Source: Gemmataceae bacterium
Lineage (GTDB): Bacteria; Planctomycetota; Planctomycetia; Gemmatales; Gemmataceae
NCBI GenBank assembly: GCA_019748295.1
Contig: JAIEPT010000066.1
Location: 35,637 to 99,636 of the forward strand
Direction of reading: 5' to 3'
Length of the DNA: 64,000 bases
Position numbers and translations under genes: made by a program. Position 1 is the first letter of the stretch; every line of letters starts with the position of its first letter. The notes beneath the pieces were generated by a model. The model worked only from the letters and a program-made list of their open reading frames with translations. It was not told the origin of the DNA and did no database searches. This document shows, piece after piece, positions 23,244 through 31,440 of the stretch.

Positions 23244-24802
23244 CGCCTGTCTCCGCCCGTGGCCAACCGCATGATCGCTTCTTCGGAAAGCTGGTCGCGG
23301 GCCAGTTCGCCGGCGAGAGCGCCTTCGTGCATCACCAGCACGCGGTCGCTCATCCCGAGGATTTCTTCAAGGTCGCTCGAGATCATCAAAACCGCCACGC
23401 CCTCGCCGGCAAGCTGGTCCATAAGGGCGTATATCTCGCTTTTGGCCCCGACATCGATCCCGCGCGTCGGCTCATCGAGGATCAGCACCCGCGGCCGCAT
23501 TTGCAGCCATTTCGCGAGTACGACTTTCTGCTGATTGCCCCCGCTCAGCAATCCGACGGCTTGATCGGGGCTCGGGGTGCGGACCCGCATCATTTCGATC
23601 ATCCGCTTGGCGAGAGCGGATTCCTCGCGAAACGACAGGAGGCCGCCATGCGAAATCTTAGCGAGCGTCGGCAGGCTGATGTTCTGCTGAACGCTGTCCG
23701 CGAGGATCAACCCTTCGGTGCGGCGATCTTCGGGAGCCAAGAAAATGCCGCGGTCGATCGCATGGCGCGGCGTGCGGATGTTTACGGGCAGGCCATCGAG
23801 AATCAGCGAACCGGTGATTCGGGGTCGGGCGCCGAAAATCGTGTCGGCCAACTCCGTGCGCCCCGCGCCCATGAGCCCCGACATGCCGACGATTTCGCCG
23901 CCGCGCAGGTCGAACGAGATCCCGGCCTTTTGCTTCGCCGACCATCGCACATCGCGAACCGACAGTACAGGTAGCCCTTCGGGAACATGCCGGCTGCGCT
24001 GAAAGAATTGCTTCAACTCCCGGCCCACCATCAGTCGCACGATGTTTTCGTGGACGATGTCATTTCCATGGTCGCCCGCCAAGGGTTTTGCGGACACCGC
24101 ATCGAATGCGGAGGACTGACCGCCGCGAAAGAGTTCGCCGGCATTCTGTCCATCGCGAAGCACGGTGACGCGATCGGCGATCTCTTCGATTTCGCGGAGG
24201 CGATGCGAGATGTAGATGAGGGCCAAGCCATCCCGTTTCAGTTCGCGAAGGACGCGGAAAAGGCGTTCGGTTTCACGATCCGTAAGGCTGGATGTCGGTT
24301 CGTCCAAGATCAAGATGCGCGATTGCAGCGACAGGGATCGTGCGATCTCGACGAGCTGCTGCTGACCGACAGGCAGATCCCTGACCCGGGCACGCGGCGA
24401 GCAATCGAGTCCAAGCCGCTGCATGAGCGCCGCGGCATCGTCGTAGATGCGCGACGAAAGGAAACCCAACGGCCCGCCCCACGTCGGCTCGCGACCGAGG
24501 AAAATGTTGCTTGCGACATCGAGGTCGTCGGCGAGATTCAGTTCTTGATGGATGAGGACGATGCCCGCTCGCTCAGCGTCCTTTACCGTGTTCAGCGCGA
24601 TGGGCCGACCTTGCAGATGAATTTCGCCGGCATCCGGAGTTTGGACGCCGCCGAGGATCTTCATCAGGGTCGATTTGCCGGCCCCATTCTCGCCGCAGAC
24701 GGCAAGCGTTTCGGCGGCTTCCACGTGCATGCTGACGTTCTGCAGCGCGCGGACGCCGGGAAACGATTTGCTGATTCCACGAGCTTCAAGAAGTGGCGGC
24801 AT
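23240..24802 (-). CDS. sugar-type ABC transporter ATP-binding protein, double NBD (RbsA family)
   Basis: A 520-residue protein from the ATG at 24802; the longer frame is repeat A2 translated by chance. It has two ATPase halves. The first has Walker A GENGAGKST, signature LPVGQQQLVEIARSL and Walker B ILILDEPTS. The second has the usual degenerate Walker A (GLMGAGRTEL), LLSGGNQQKVVLAKWL and LILDEPTRGIDVGAK. It powers uptake by the permease encoded just downstream. The binding-protein gene lies upstream with repeat A2 in between. Confidence 0.94.
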   Translation of the reverse strand: MPPLLEARGISKSFPGVRALQNVSMHVEAAETLAVCGENGAGKSTLMKILGGVQTPDAGEIHLQGRPIALNTVKDAERAGIVLIHQELNLADDLDVASNIFLGREPTWGGPLGFLSSRIYDDAAALMQRLGLDCSPRARVRDLPVGQQQLVEIARSLSLQSRILILDEPTSSLTDRETERLFRVLRELKRDGLALIYISHRLREIEEIADRVTVLRDGQNAGELFRGGQSSAFDAVSAKPLAGDHGNDIVHENIVRLMVGRELKQFFQRSRHVPEGLPVLSVRDVRWSAKQKAGISFDLRGGEIVGMSGLMGAGRTELADTIFGARPRITGSLILDGLPVNIRTPRHAIDRGIFLAPEDRRTEGLILADSVQQNISLPTLAKISHGGLLSFREESALAKRMIEMMRVRTPSPDQAVGLLSGGNQQKVVLAKWLQMRPRVLILDEPTRGIDVGAKSEIYALMDQLAGEGVAVLMISSDLEEILGMSDRVLVMHEGALAGELARDQLSEEAIMRLATGGDRR

Positions 24803-24830
24803 GCTGCTGTTCTTGCTCCCCTCTTCTACG

Positions 24831-24921
24831 TGGCCCTCTCGCTCCGCGAGAGGAAAGCGGATAAGAGCCATGCGATCGCGCGGGATGATTCCGCTTACCT
24901 CTCGCGGAGCGAGAGGGCTAC
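24831..24921. repeat. twin-hairpin element, family A copy 2, inside the ABC operon
   Basis: Mini-hairpins at 24835-24853 and 24898-24916 share the CCTCTCGC/GCGAGAGG stem with a TCC or GGA loop. The element lies 17 bases after the binding-protein stop (24938, minus strand) and 29 bases before the ATPase start. This is the position where REP sequences stabilise the upstream message in other binding-protein operons such as malE-malF. Confidence 0.85.
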
Positions 24922-24937
24922 ATAGGGAGCAAGACAA

Positions 24938-25975
24938 TCACTTGCCGCGGAGTTCTTTGAGCTTCGTGTAGAACTCGTCGACGTTGTTCTTCACGATCAC
25001 GCGGTGGTCGATGTAGATGCGGTTCTGGGCGTCGATGCTGGGGTATTCCTTCTTGAGGAAGTCGTTGTTCCCCTCGACGAACGCTTTCAGGATTCGGATC
25101 GACTGATAGCCGAACTCGTACGGGTTCTGCACGATGGTGCCGACGATCTCCCCCTTTTGGATGGCGTCGAGCGTCTGGTAATCCTCATCGAAGCCGACGA
25201 TGATCGGCGCCTTGTCGAGCTTGCTCTGCTTCACGGCTCGCAACATCGCCGGCGGGTTGTACGCCCAGAGGCCGACCATGCATGCCATGTCCGGATGCTT
25301 CGTCAGCGCGTCCTGGGCACGCTGCTGGCACTTGTCTTCCTTGGCTTCATCGGTGAACGTGTCCACGAGCATGTACTTGCCGACCTTCTGATTCGCGGTG
25401 AGCGGGGTGCGGTCTTTCATGTCCTTCTGGTCGATGCCGAGCAGGACGTCGATCACGCCTTGTCGGCGTTCCACCGCGTTCTGAGCGTCCATCTGGCCCA
25501 CGAAGATCGCAAGTTTGCCGCCGTCGGGTGCATGTTTCAGCACCAACTCGCCTGCGGCCCGTCCAGCTCGGTAGTTGTGCGTGCCGAGATAGCAGCGGCG
25601 AGCCGACGCATCGGGCACGTCGTTGTCCTGGGTGATGAGCGGAACCTTTGAAGCGACATCGCGTTTCAGGAAGCCGGCGATGTTCTCCGCATCGTTCGCA
25701 CTGATCGCGATGCCCTGGATGCCCTTCGAAAGCAAGTCCTGAATGATGCGTTGCTGCTCCTCGGAGGTGCCGGGTGAGGGCATCTTGAATTCGAGGGCGA
25801 CGTTTTCCTTCTTGGCCGCGGCTTCGCTGCCGCGCTGGGCGAGCGTCCAGAATTCGTTGGCGTTGTTGGTGATGAAGGCGAGCTTGGTTTGTCCGCCGCC
25901 CTTCGCGGGGCATCCAGCGAGAAGAAGCGACAGGGCCGCGAGGGCAAGGAGAGGAGACGTCAGCCGATGCTTCAT
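24938..25975 (-). CDS. sugar-type ABC transporter substrate-binding lipoprotein (RbsB family)
   Basis: A 345-residue lipoprotein from the ATG at 25975, with lipobox LLLAGC and lipidation at about Cys21. The mature part is a periplasmic-binding-protein type 1 fold: KLAFITNNANEFWTLAQRGSEAAAKK, then GIQGIAISANDAENI, VPLITQDNDVPDA, PIIVGFDEDYQTLDAI and VGTIVQNPYEFGYQSI. These match the ribose/galactose-binding class. It is the first gene of the three-gene importer operon transcribed leftward. A ligand cannot be assigned; sugar is the family default. Confidence 0.94.
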   Translation of the reverse strand: MKHRLTSPLLALAALSLLLAGCPAKGGGQTKLAFITNNANEFWTLAQRGSEAAAKKENVALEFKMPSPGTSEEQQRIIQDLLSKGIQGIAISANDAENIAGFLKRDVASKVPLITQDNDVPDASARRCYLGTHNYRAGRAAGELVLKHAPDGGKLAIFVGQMDAQNAVERRQGVIDVLLGIDQKDMKDRTPLTANQKVGKYMLVDTFTDEAKEDKCQQRAQDALTKHPDMACMVGLWAYNPPAMLRAVKQSKLDKAPIIVGFDEDYQTLDAIQKGEIVGTIVQNPYEFGYQSIRILKAFVEGNNDFLKKEYPSIDAQNRIYIDHRVIVKNNVDEFYTKLKELRGK

Positions 25976-26073
25976 GGTTGGCTCGAAGTCCGCGGGGTTT
26001 CGGGTGTTGGAAAGCGGGGTCGTGCGGTAGAGAATAATGGATTCGCACGGCAAAGCAAGCAGGGAGGCGTTCC

Positions 26074-26152
26074 AAGCCCAGAGGCGAGCGCAGCGAGCTC
26101 CTGGGATCATTCGCCAGGAACCCAGGAGCTCGCTGCGCTCGCCCCTGGGCTT
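26074..26152. repeat. twin-hairpin element, family B copy 3 (79 bp, short spacer)
   Basis: Same AAG...CTT ends and hairpin arms as copies 1 and 2, but with only about 18 bases between the hairpins and both arms of the GC-gca-GC type. It lies 24 bases after the stop of the Lys-Ala-Leu-Gln-Ala repeat protein gene (26176, minus strand) and upstream of the binding-protein gene. Confidence 0.85.
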
Positions 26153-26175
26153 GATTCTCCACTTTGCGATTCGAT

Positions 26176-26856
26176 CTATCGCAGCGTGGGAGGCAGCGGC
26201 AGAATTGCGGGCGGTTGCGGGGACTCATCCACGGCGACGCGCGGCTTCACCTGTTCCTGCAACTCGAACGGGTCCGGCAAATTGAGCGGCGAAAACGGCG
26301 TCCGCTGCGTGCGGATCGGCGTCTGGGGCGACAAGGCCGCGGCCACGCTGGCGTCCAGCGACGGGTCGGATATCGATGTGCGGTCGCGAACCTGGATCGC
26401 CAACAACGGGACGGGGAGCGGCCGTTCGAGATCGATCGACGGAACGCGAACCAGCGGTTGTTCCGGAAGCACGATCGCCGCTGGCGGCACGGGCTCCGCG
26501 CGGTGGAACGTCAGCGGAGCGCCTTCGGGCGACACCGAAGGACGCATCGGCTTCACCGACATCATCGGCGGCTTCGGCGTCGAGACTGCCGATCCGGGAA
26601 TCGACGCGGCGGGATACGCGAGGCGATCCATTACGGGCCGCTCGAGCGGTTTGCCGCGGAGGTCGCTGGGCAAGAAGCTGACGTTTGGTTCGAGCATCGC
26701 CGCAAGCTTGGCCTGCAACGCCTTGGCCTGCAACGCCTTGGCCTGCAACGCCTTGGCCTGCAACGCCTTGGCCTGCAACGCCTTGGCCGGCTCCTGAGCC
26801 AGCGAAGCAGATGCGGCAAGGCCGAGCGACATCAACGAGAGAGCGAAGCGGTTCAC
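26176..26856 (-). CDS. secreted proline-rich protein with five KALQA repeats, function unknown
   Basis: A 226-residue protein with a GTG start at 26856, GGAGG seven bases upstream, and a GTGA overlap with the YdjY-like gene stop. A signal peptide (cleavage near LAQ-EP) is followed by five exact KALQA pentapeptides and then KLAAM. These are encoded by five identical 15-bp DNA units at 26708-26782. The rest is Pro/Ser/Val-rich and probably disordered, with no known domain. The tandem array is likely to expand or contract by slippage and may form a short amphipathic helix. It is translationally coupled to the gene before it, so the two products may act together. Confidence 0.7.
   Translation of the reverse strand: MNRFALSLMSLGLAASASLAQEPAKALQAKALQAKALQAKALQAKALQAKLAAMLEPNVSFLPSDLRGKPLERPVMDRLAYPAASIPGSAVSTPKPPMMSVKPMRPSVSPEGAPLTFHRAEPVPPAAIVLPEQPLVRVPSIDLERPLPVPLLAIQVRDRTSISDPSLDASVAAALSPQTPIRTQRTPFSPLNLPDPFELQEQVKPRVAVDESPQPPAILPLPPTLR
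26708..26782. repeat. five perfect 15-bp tandem repeats in a coding region
   Basis: The unit TTGGCCTGCAACGCC is repeated five times without a mismatch, and a partial sixth unit follows. It keeps the reading frame, adding five residues per unit. Perfect identity suggests recent slippage. Confidence 0.95.
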
Positions 26857-27542
26857 TTGGCGACCTCCAATATCAGCTTCACCGGGGTGCCTTCTTTGGG
26901 AAGGATCTTGGTGTTCGTGTCGAGCTTCATGAACTTCTCGAATTCCATCGTCATATTCGTTTGCAGCACCGTCGTGTCAGCCACTGGGAAAATGACCATG
27001 AGCGTGCCCGTGGTGTCGGCGCCGTAGACGAGGTCCTTGCTGTTGGGATCAGGCTGCACCTGCTTGGATCCCGTGAACCGCCATTGCACGGTCTTGGGAA
27101 ACGCCTTTCCCGTGCGATTGTCCACCAGCACCTTGTCCATGGTCAGCTTTTTCGTCTCCCCTTCGGGCGTGGCTGCCTCAATGTAAACTTTGACCTCGGC
27201 GCCTTTCGGTTCGTCTTTGCCGCCGAGGACTGGCGTGCCGGGCTTGGCGCCGAGTTCTTCGAGGGCCTTGTGGATCGCGCTCGGCATCGCTTCGATGGTG
27301 ACGACCGTTTCGTGCGCCTTCTTCCCCTTCGGGTGTGCCCAGGCGGCGATGACTTCGATCGGGTAAATCTCGCCCTTCAGATGTTCGAGCCGACGCGGGG
27401 CGATCTTGGCGTCGATGATGATTTGCTTCTTCGCCTTATCGACGATGAAGCCGGGCTTATCGTCCTTCCCCTGCCCGCGAACGCCGGAGGCGAGGCCGAT
27501 GATGGCGAGGGCGAGTGGGAGGAGCAGCAGAATGCGTTTCAT
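26853..27542 (-). CDS. secreted YdjY-domain protein
   Basis: A 229-residue protein from the ATG at 27542, which starts a signal peptide (MKRILLLLPLALAII...). Upstream in-frame ATGs lack ribosome-binding sites. The YdjY-like pattern is GFIVDKAKKQIIIDAKIA, HETVVTIEAMPSAIHKALEELGAKPGTPV and WRFTGSKQV. YdjY domains are periplasmic with no established activity. The next gene starts within its stop codon. Repeat element C1 lies upstream of the start (27592-27675). Confidence 0.75.
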   Translation of the reverse strand: MKRILLLLPLALAIIGLASGVRGQGKDDKPGFIVDKAKKQIIIDAKIAPRRLEHLKGEIYPIEVIAAWAHPKGKKAHETVVTIEAMPSAIHKALEELGAKPGTPVLGGKDEPKGAEVKVYIEAATPEGETKKLTMDKVLVDNRTGKAFPKTVQWRFTGSKQVQPDPNSKDLVYGADTTGTLMVIFPVADTTVLQTNMTMEFEKFMKLDTNTKILPKEGTPVKLILEVAK

Positions 27543-27591
27543 GCGTTTGGTTCTCGGCATGGATGCGTCGGGGTCGTTCATTGTTCTATCA

Positions 27592-27675
27592 AGCCCCACC
27601 GTAAGCGCAGCGCACGGTGGGGATCGCGCCCGCGGTCTGATCCCCAGGGTGCGCTGCGCTTACCCTGGGGCTTGA
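27592..27675. repeat. twin-hairpin element, family C copy 1, with covarying stems
   Basis: Hairpin 1 (27594-27622) is CCCCACCGT + 11-nt loop AAGCGCAGCGC + ACGGTGGGG. Hairpin 2 (27642-27670) is CCCCAGGGT + loop GCGCTGCGCTT + ACCCTGGGG. Both stems are perfect 9-bp helices, differing at two positions that are compensated on the other strand; the two loops are exact reverse complements. It lies 50 bases after the stop of the PQQ-type gene. Confidence 0.9.
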
Positions 27676-27724
27676 AGGCAATCCGCGGCGACGCAAGGTC
27701 CGACGTGGAAACAAGTTTATCTAA

Positions 27725-29131
27725 CTACTCTCCAATACACACTACCACGGTGGCTCCGCGGGCGTTGGGGCCTTCGAGGTTGCTGGTCGCCAAATACAAT
27801 CGGCCTCCGTGAACGATCGGGCCGCCGTAGACCATGCCGGGGGATTTCAGGTCGCCGGCGGCGAGATCGAGTTTCCACTGGCTGGCTCCGCCCTTCAGGT
27901 CAATGGCATGCACGACGCCGAGGATGTCGGCTGCGTAGACCCTGTTGCCGACCGCGGCCACGGGAGCGAAGAACGGCGTCTTCGTTTCGTGCATCCAGCG
28001 GCGTTCGCCGCTTGCCAACTCGAAGGCTCGCACCTTTCCGTCGGTGGCCGTCACGATCGCGGCTCCGTCGATGATCGCGGCACAGCCGAGGGCGCCGCCA
28101 GGGAGGTCTTTGTGCCAAAGTTCCTTGCCGTCGGAAAGCTTGTAGGCGGCGACGAAGCCCTTGGCGCCTTTAAGCAGCTTCGGGTCGTAACTGATGCTGC
28201 TCCCGGTAACGATTACGGTGTGGCCCTCGATGGAGGGGCCGCCCCAGGGGTTGAGCTTCAGCGGCATTCGCCACAGGATTTTGCCGTCGGCCGCGTCGAG
28301 GCAGAAGAGGGCGCGGTCGCCGACTTTTTCTTTGTCGAGGAACGCCGAGGCGACGACGACTTTGCCTTTAGTCACGCCGACGGGGGCATCGACATGCCAT
28401 TTCTCTTTGCCCTGTTCCCAAACCCGCTTGGGCGACGCTTTGGCGAGTTGATCCTCGCTCGGCGGGATCGCGAACATGGGATCCTTGATCTTGTCGTTCT
28501 CATACTTGGCGACCAGCTTCTGCCAGCGGCCGCCGAGTTCCTTTTGGAGCGAAGCCAGGTCGAAGGACTTGCCGTCGAGCGAGGCCTTGTCGGTCTCGAC
28601 GCAGATCACGCCCGCTGCTCCACCGCCGATGTAGGCCTTGCCGTCAAGAATGGTGGGGCTGCCTTCGAGGTGGACGAGCGAACCGGGGGCTTGAAAGGTC
28701 CAGAGCGGCAAACCGTTGGCTGCTTCGATGCAATAAAGCTGGGCGCCGTCGGTCTGGTGCATGCCTTCGCCGAAGATGATGCGGTTGCCGAAGACGGCCG
28801 GGGAACTGACGGTGGGCAGCTTGAGGAACGGCGTCCCCTTGGTCCATTCGACGCGCTGCTTCGCTTTCGGGTCGAGCGACAGGCACGACATGGTGCCGGT
28901 ATTGAAGGCCCCAAGGCCTGAGACGATCAGCTTGTCGCCAACGGGGACCGGAGACGCGATGTAGTGGTCTTTCGAAGCATACGACCAGAGCACTTTGCCG
29001 TTGGCGGGGCCTGCTTTGCCGTCCGCGGATCCCGTCCGCTGCGCGTTGCCGCGGAAGGCGCCCCACGGCTCCTGGGCCATGAGCGGCGAACAGACAAGAA
29101 ACAGGGCGACGATCGGCAGGCGAAAAACCAT
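27725..29131 (-). CDS. secreted PQQ-like beta-propeller repeat protein
   Basis: A 468-residue protein with a signal peptide (cleavage near LMA-QE) and GGAG six bases before the start. Repeated blades contain the WxY/A...G.V.ALD pattern: AFRGNAQRTGSA, ALFCLDAADGKILWRMPL, FVAAYKLSDGKELWHKDL, VRAFELASGERRWMHE and VHAIDLKGGASQWKLDL. This is the outer-membrane BamB/PQQ-type propeller widespread in planctomycetes. No catalytic PQQ-dehydrogenase residues are evident, so it is probably a binding or scaffolding propeller. It is downstream of the FG-GAP gene, separated by element D. Confidence 0.9.
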   Translation of the reverse strand: MVFRLPIVALFLVCSPLMAQEPWGAFRGNAQRTGSADGKAGPANGKVLWSYASKDHYIASPVPVGDKLIVSGLGAFNTGTMSCLSLDPKAKQRVEWTKGTPFLKLPTVSSPAVFGNRIIFGEGMHQTDGAQLYCIEAANGLPLWTFQAPGSLVHLEGSPTILDGKAYIGGGAAGVICVETDKASLDGKSFDLASLQKELGGRWQKLVAKYENDKIKDPMFAIPPSEDQLAKASPKRVWEQGKEKWHVDAPVGVTKGKVVVASAFLDKEKVGDRALFCLDAADGKILWRMPLKLNPWGGPSIEGHTVIVTGSSISYDPKLLKGAKGFVAAYKLSDGKELWHKDLPGGALGCAAIIDGAAIVTATDGKVRAFELASGERRWMHETKTPFFAPVAAVGNRVYAADILGVVHAIDLKGGASQWKLDLAAGDLKSPGMVYGGPIVHGGRLYLATSNLEGPNARGATVVVCIGE

Positions 29132-29159
29132 CGAAACTCCAAGTTGTCGTTCGGTCTGG

Positions 29160-29190
29160 CTCCCCTCTTCCCTTGGGGGAGAGGGAGAGT
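29160..29190. repeat. REP-type single hairpin (partial)
   Basis: One C-rich/G-rich hairpin, CTCCCCTCTTCCCTTGGGGG followed by AGAGGGAGAG, directly abuts family D element 29192-29305. It looks like one arm of a REP element. Confidence 0.6.
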
Positions 29191-29191
29191 G

Positions 29192-29305
29192 GTCCTCACG
29201 CTCCGCGTGAGGTCAGCGGCGATGTAGGGTTCGACCGCTGCCTCTTCACTTTTTACAGCGGTCTGACCTTGCATCGCCGCTGACCTCACGCGGAGCGTGA
29301 GGACT
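29192..29305. repeat. twin-hairpin element, family D (114-bp near-complete palindrome)
   Basis: End hairpins CCTCACGC-TCC-GCGTGAGG (29194-29212) and its inverse (29284-29302) match family A except for one compensated T-A to A-T change. Inside them TCAGCGGCGATG pairs with CATCGCCGCTGA, and GACCGCTG pairs with CAGCGGTC, leaving a small bulge and a 15-nt apical loop. It lies 11 bases after the FG-GAP stop codon. Confidence 0.9.
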
Positions 29306-29316
29306 ACTCTCTGGCG

Positions 29317-31320
29317 TCACTTCTTGTTGGCGGCTGCGGTGGCCGGGTCGATCTGCGTCCGCATGGGGTCGGCGCCCACGGTGACCGGGGTGCGGCGGGT
29401 GGAGCCTGAACTGTAGCGGACTTCCACTTCGTAGGCGCCCGGATCAAGGACGAAGCGGGCGATAGGCGATTGTTGGCCCCCGCGGCCGTCGCCTCCGGAA
29501 ATCTGCTGCATGGCGAGCTGCTTGCCTTCCTTGTCGAGCACTCGTACCCGGCTGCCGATCAAGCCCTCGGCGCCCAAAATTCGCAGCGCGATGGGGGTCT
29601 TCTTTCCGAGCATGCCGATATTGCCCATCAAGAGGCACGAATCTTGACCTTCGTTGTTGCAGGCCACGTCAAGCACGCCGTCGTTGTTGAAATCGCCGAC
29701 GGTGATCGCTTGGGTGTTGTAGATCCGTTGATCAAGGCCGATCTTCGCGCCAGCGTCCTCGAAGGTTCCGTCCCCCTTATTGCGAAGAAAGCGATTCGGT
29801 CCCTTGAGGCAACCGAGGATGAGGTCAAGTTGGCCGTCGTTGTCGAAATCGCCCCATGCGGCCGAGGTAACCCAGCCTTGGGGGAAGGGAATCGTCTTGG
29901 CGCTGACGTCTGCGAATTTGCCTTTGCCGTCGTTTTTGAACAGCTTGCCGCCCGTCTTCTGCGGCACGAAGAGGTCGAGCGCCCCATCGCCATCGAAGTC
30001 GCCGAACACGGGCCCTGCACGGCGCGGGTCGAATGCGATGCCGGCGTCTTTCGAGGCGACGAACTTTCCGCCGGCTTCTCCCTTCTGGTTGAGAAACAGC
30101 ATCCCTTGGCCTGCTCCGAGCAGGAAGTCGGGGCGAGCGTCGCCGTCCACGTCCGCCACGGTCAGCGATTCGCCGCGGAGCGAACCGATGGTTGCTTCAT
30201 CGAGGCCGACCGTTTTGGTGACGTCGAGGAAGGCGACTTTGGCAGCGGCCATGCCGACGTTGCGAAGCAGCTTCATGCCATGCCAGCCGTTCGCGAGCAG
30301 CAGGTCCGGCTTGCCGTCGCCGTCATAGTCGATCCACGCGGCTGCGGTGAGGTTCCAGGGGCCATCTTGCGGCAGGAGTTGCGAGTCGTCGCGGAGCGTG
30401 CCGCCAAGATTCGTGTAAAGGCGAGGCCCGGTGGCGGTGGCGAGGAAGAGATCCGCCTTGCCGTCGCCATTGTAGTCGGCCCATACGGCCGAGCGGGCGC
30501 CGAAGATGCCGGGGAGCGAGATTTCGCTCAGCGAGTCGCCGTTGTTTTGCAGGATGACGATTTTGCCCCCGCCGACGAGGCAGAGGTCCAGCTTGCCGTC
30601 GCCGTCCAGATCGACGCTGGAGATGGCGAGAGCGTCCGGATCGACGCGGGGCAGGGCGGAGATCAGCGAGAAGCCGGGCATGCCGAGCACTCGGCGAAAC
30701 TCTTCGCCGCCCCAACCGACGAAATCGCGTTTCGGGTTGTAATCTTGAATCTTGAGGCTGACTTTGAGCCGTTGAATCTTGGCGCTGCGGTTGTGCAGGT
30801 CTTCCTTGTTGCCGTCCACCATGCAGGGGACGATGACTTCTTTCCCCTCCATCATGGCCGGGACGATGGAGGCGAGTTTTTCCGGCGGGCCGGCATAGCT
30901 GCGGAGCAGAAAGGGCTCGGCGTGGACGTGGTTCCACCATTCGCCGCCGGCGCTCGTCTGATACCACCAGTTGCCGATGCATGTCTCGCTGAGGCCGCCG
31001 TTATGGAACATGCAGGCGATTTTGCCAGGCTCGGCCCAGTCCATCGTCGGCTTCCACTCGTTGGGCCGAAGCCCGCCGCGGCCGATGTTGTGCTTGATGA
31101 CTTCCTGAGGGTGGACACCTTTAATGTCCTTCACCTTGCGGTAGATGATGAGGTTCTTTTCCTTATCCACCGCCTCGACGCGAATCAGCATGATGTTGGT
31201 CGACTGGGCGAGCACCTGGCCGAAGCTGTGGGGAGCCTCGATATAGGCGAACGCGGGCCGCGGGGCCGCAAGGGCAACCAGCGACAGGGCGAGCAGCAAT
31301 CGAATCCGCATGGCTGTCAT
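29317..31320 (-). CDS. secreted FG-GAP/VCBS repeat protein
   Basis: A 667-residue protein starting at 31320 (GAGGA eight bases upstream) with a signal peptide ending AFA-YI. Residues about 230-560 hold repeated calcium-loop motifs of integrin-like propellers: DLDGDGKLDLCL, DYNGDGKADLFLA, DYDGDGKPDLLLA, DVDGDARPDFLLG, DFDGDGALDLFVP, DFDNDGQLDLILG and DFNNDGVLDVACN. The N-terminal 230 residues form a separate unidentified domain, and the end resembles the ASPIC/CRTAC1-like cap. It is probably a large extracellular or periplasmic calcium-binding propeller. Repeat A3 lies upstream and D downstream. Confidence 0.9.
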   Translation of the reverse strand: MTAMRIRLLLALSLVALAAPRPAFAYIEAPHSFGQVLAQSTNIMLIRVEAVDKEKNLIIYRKVKDIKGVHPQEVIKHNIGRGGLRPNEWKPTMDWAEPGKIACMFHNGGLSETCIGNWWYQTSAGGEWWNHVHAEPFLLRSYAGPPEKLASIVPAMMEGKEVIVPCMVDGNKEDLHNRSAKIQRLKVSLKIQDYNPKRDFVGWGGEEFRRVLGMPGFSLISALPRVDPDALAISSVDLDGDGKLDLCLVGGGKIVILQNNGDSLSEISLPGIFGARSAVWADYNGDGKADLFLATATGPRLYTNLGGTLRDDSQLLPQDGPWNLTAAAWIDYDGDGKPDLLLANGWHGMKLLRNVGMAAAKVAFLDVTKTVGLDEATIGSLRGESLTVADVDGDARPDFLLGAGQGMLFLNQKGEAGGKFVASKDAGIAFDPRRAGPVFGDFDGDGALDLFVPQKTGGKLFKNDGKGKFADVSAKTIPFPQGWVTSAAWGDFDNDGQLDLILGCLKGPNRFLRNKGDGTFEDAGAKIGLDQRIYNTQAITVGDFNNDGVLDVACNNEGQDSCLLMGNIGMLGKKTPIALRILGAEGLIGSRVRVLDKEGKQLAMQQISGGDGRGGQQSPIARFVLDPGAYEVEVRYSSGSTRRTPVTVGADPMRTQIDPATAAANKK

Positions 31321-31337
31321 GATGTATTTCCTCGCTT

Positions 31338-31437
31338 CCAGGTAGCCCTCTCGCTCCGCGAGAGGTAAGCGGCAGTGTGCCTTGCAACAGCGTGGCGTTC
31401 ATTCGCTTACCTCTCGCGGAGCAAGAGGGCTACCTGG
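31338..31437. repeat. twin-hairpin element, family A copy 3
   Basis: Extended outer arms CCAGGTAGCCC/GGGCTACCTGG enclose mini-hairpins at 31347-31365 and 31410-31428. The second has one uncompensated change (GCAAGAGG), the only stem mismatch among family A copies. It lies four bases after the TPR gene stop (31441, minus strand) and 18 bases before the FG-GAP start codon. Confidence 0.85.
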
Positions 31438-31440
31438 AAG

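Noticed and set aside
26708..26782. CRISPR array
   Set aside because: The 15-bp repeats are directly adjacent with no spacers and are in frame within a coding sequence. No CRISPR-like array was seen anywhere in the window.
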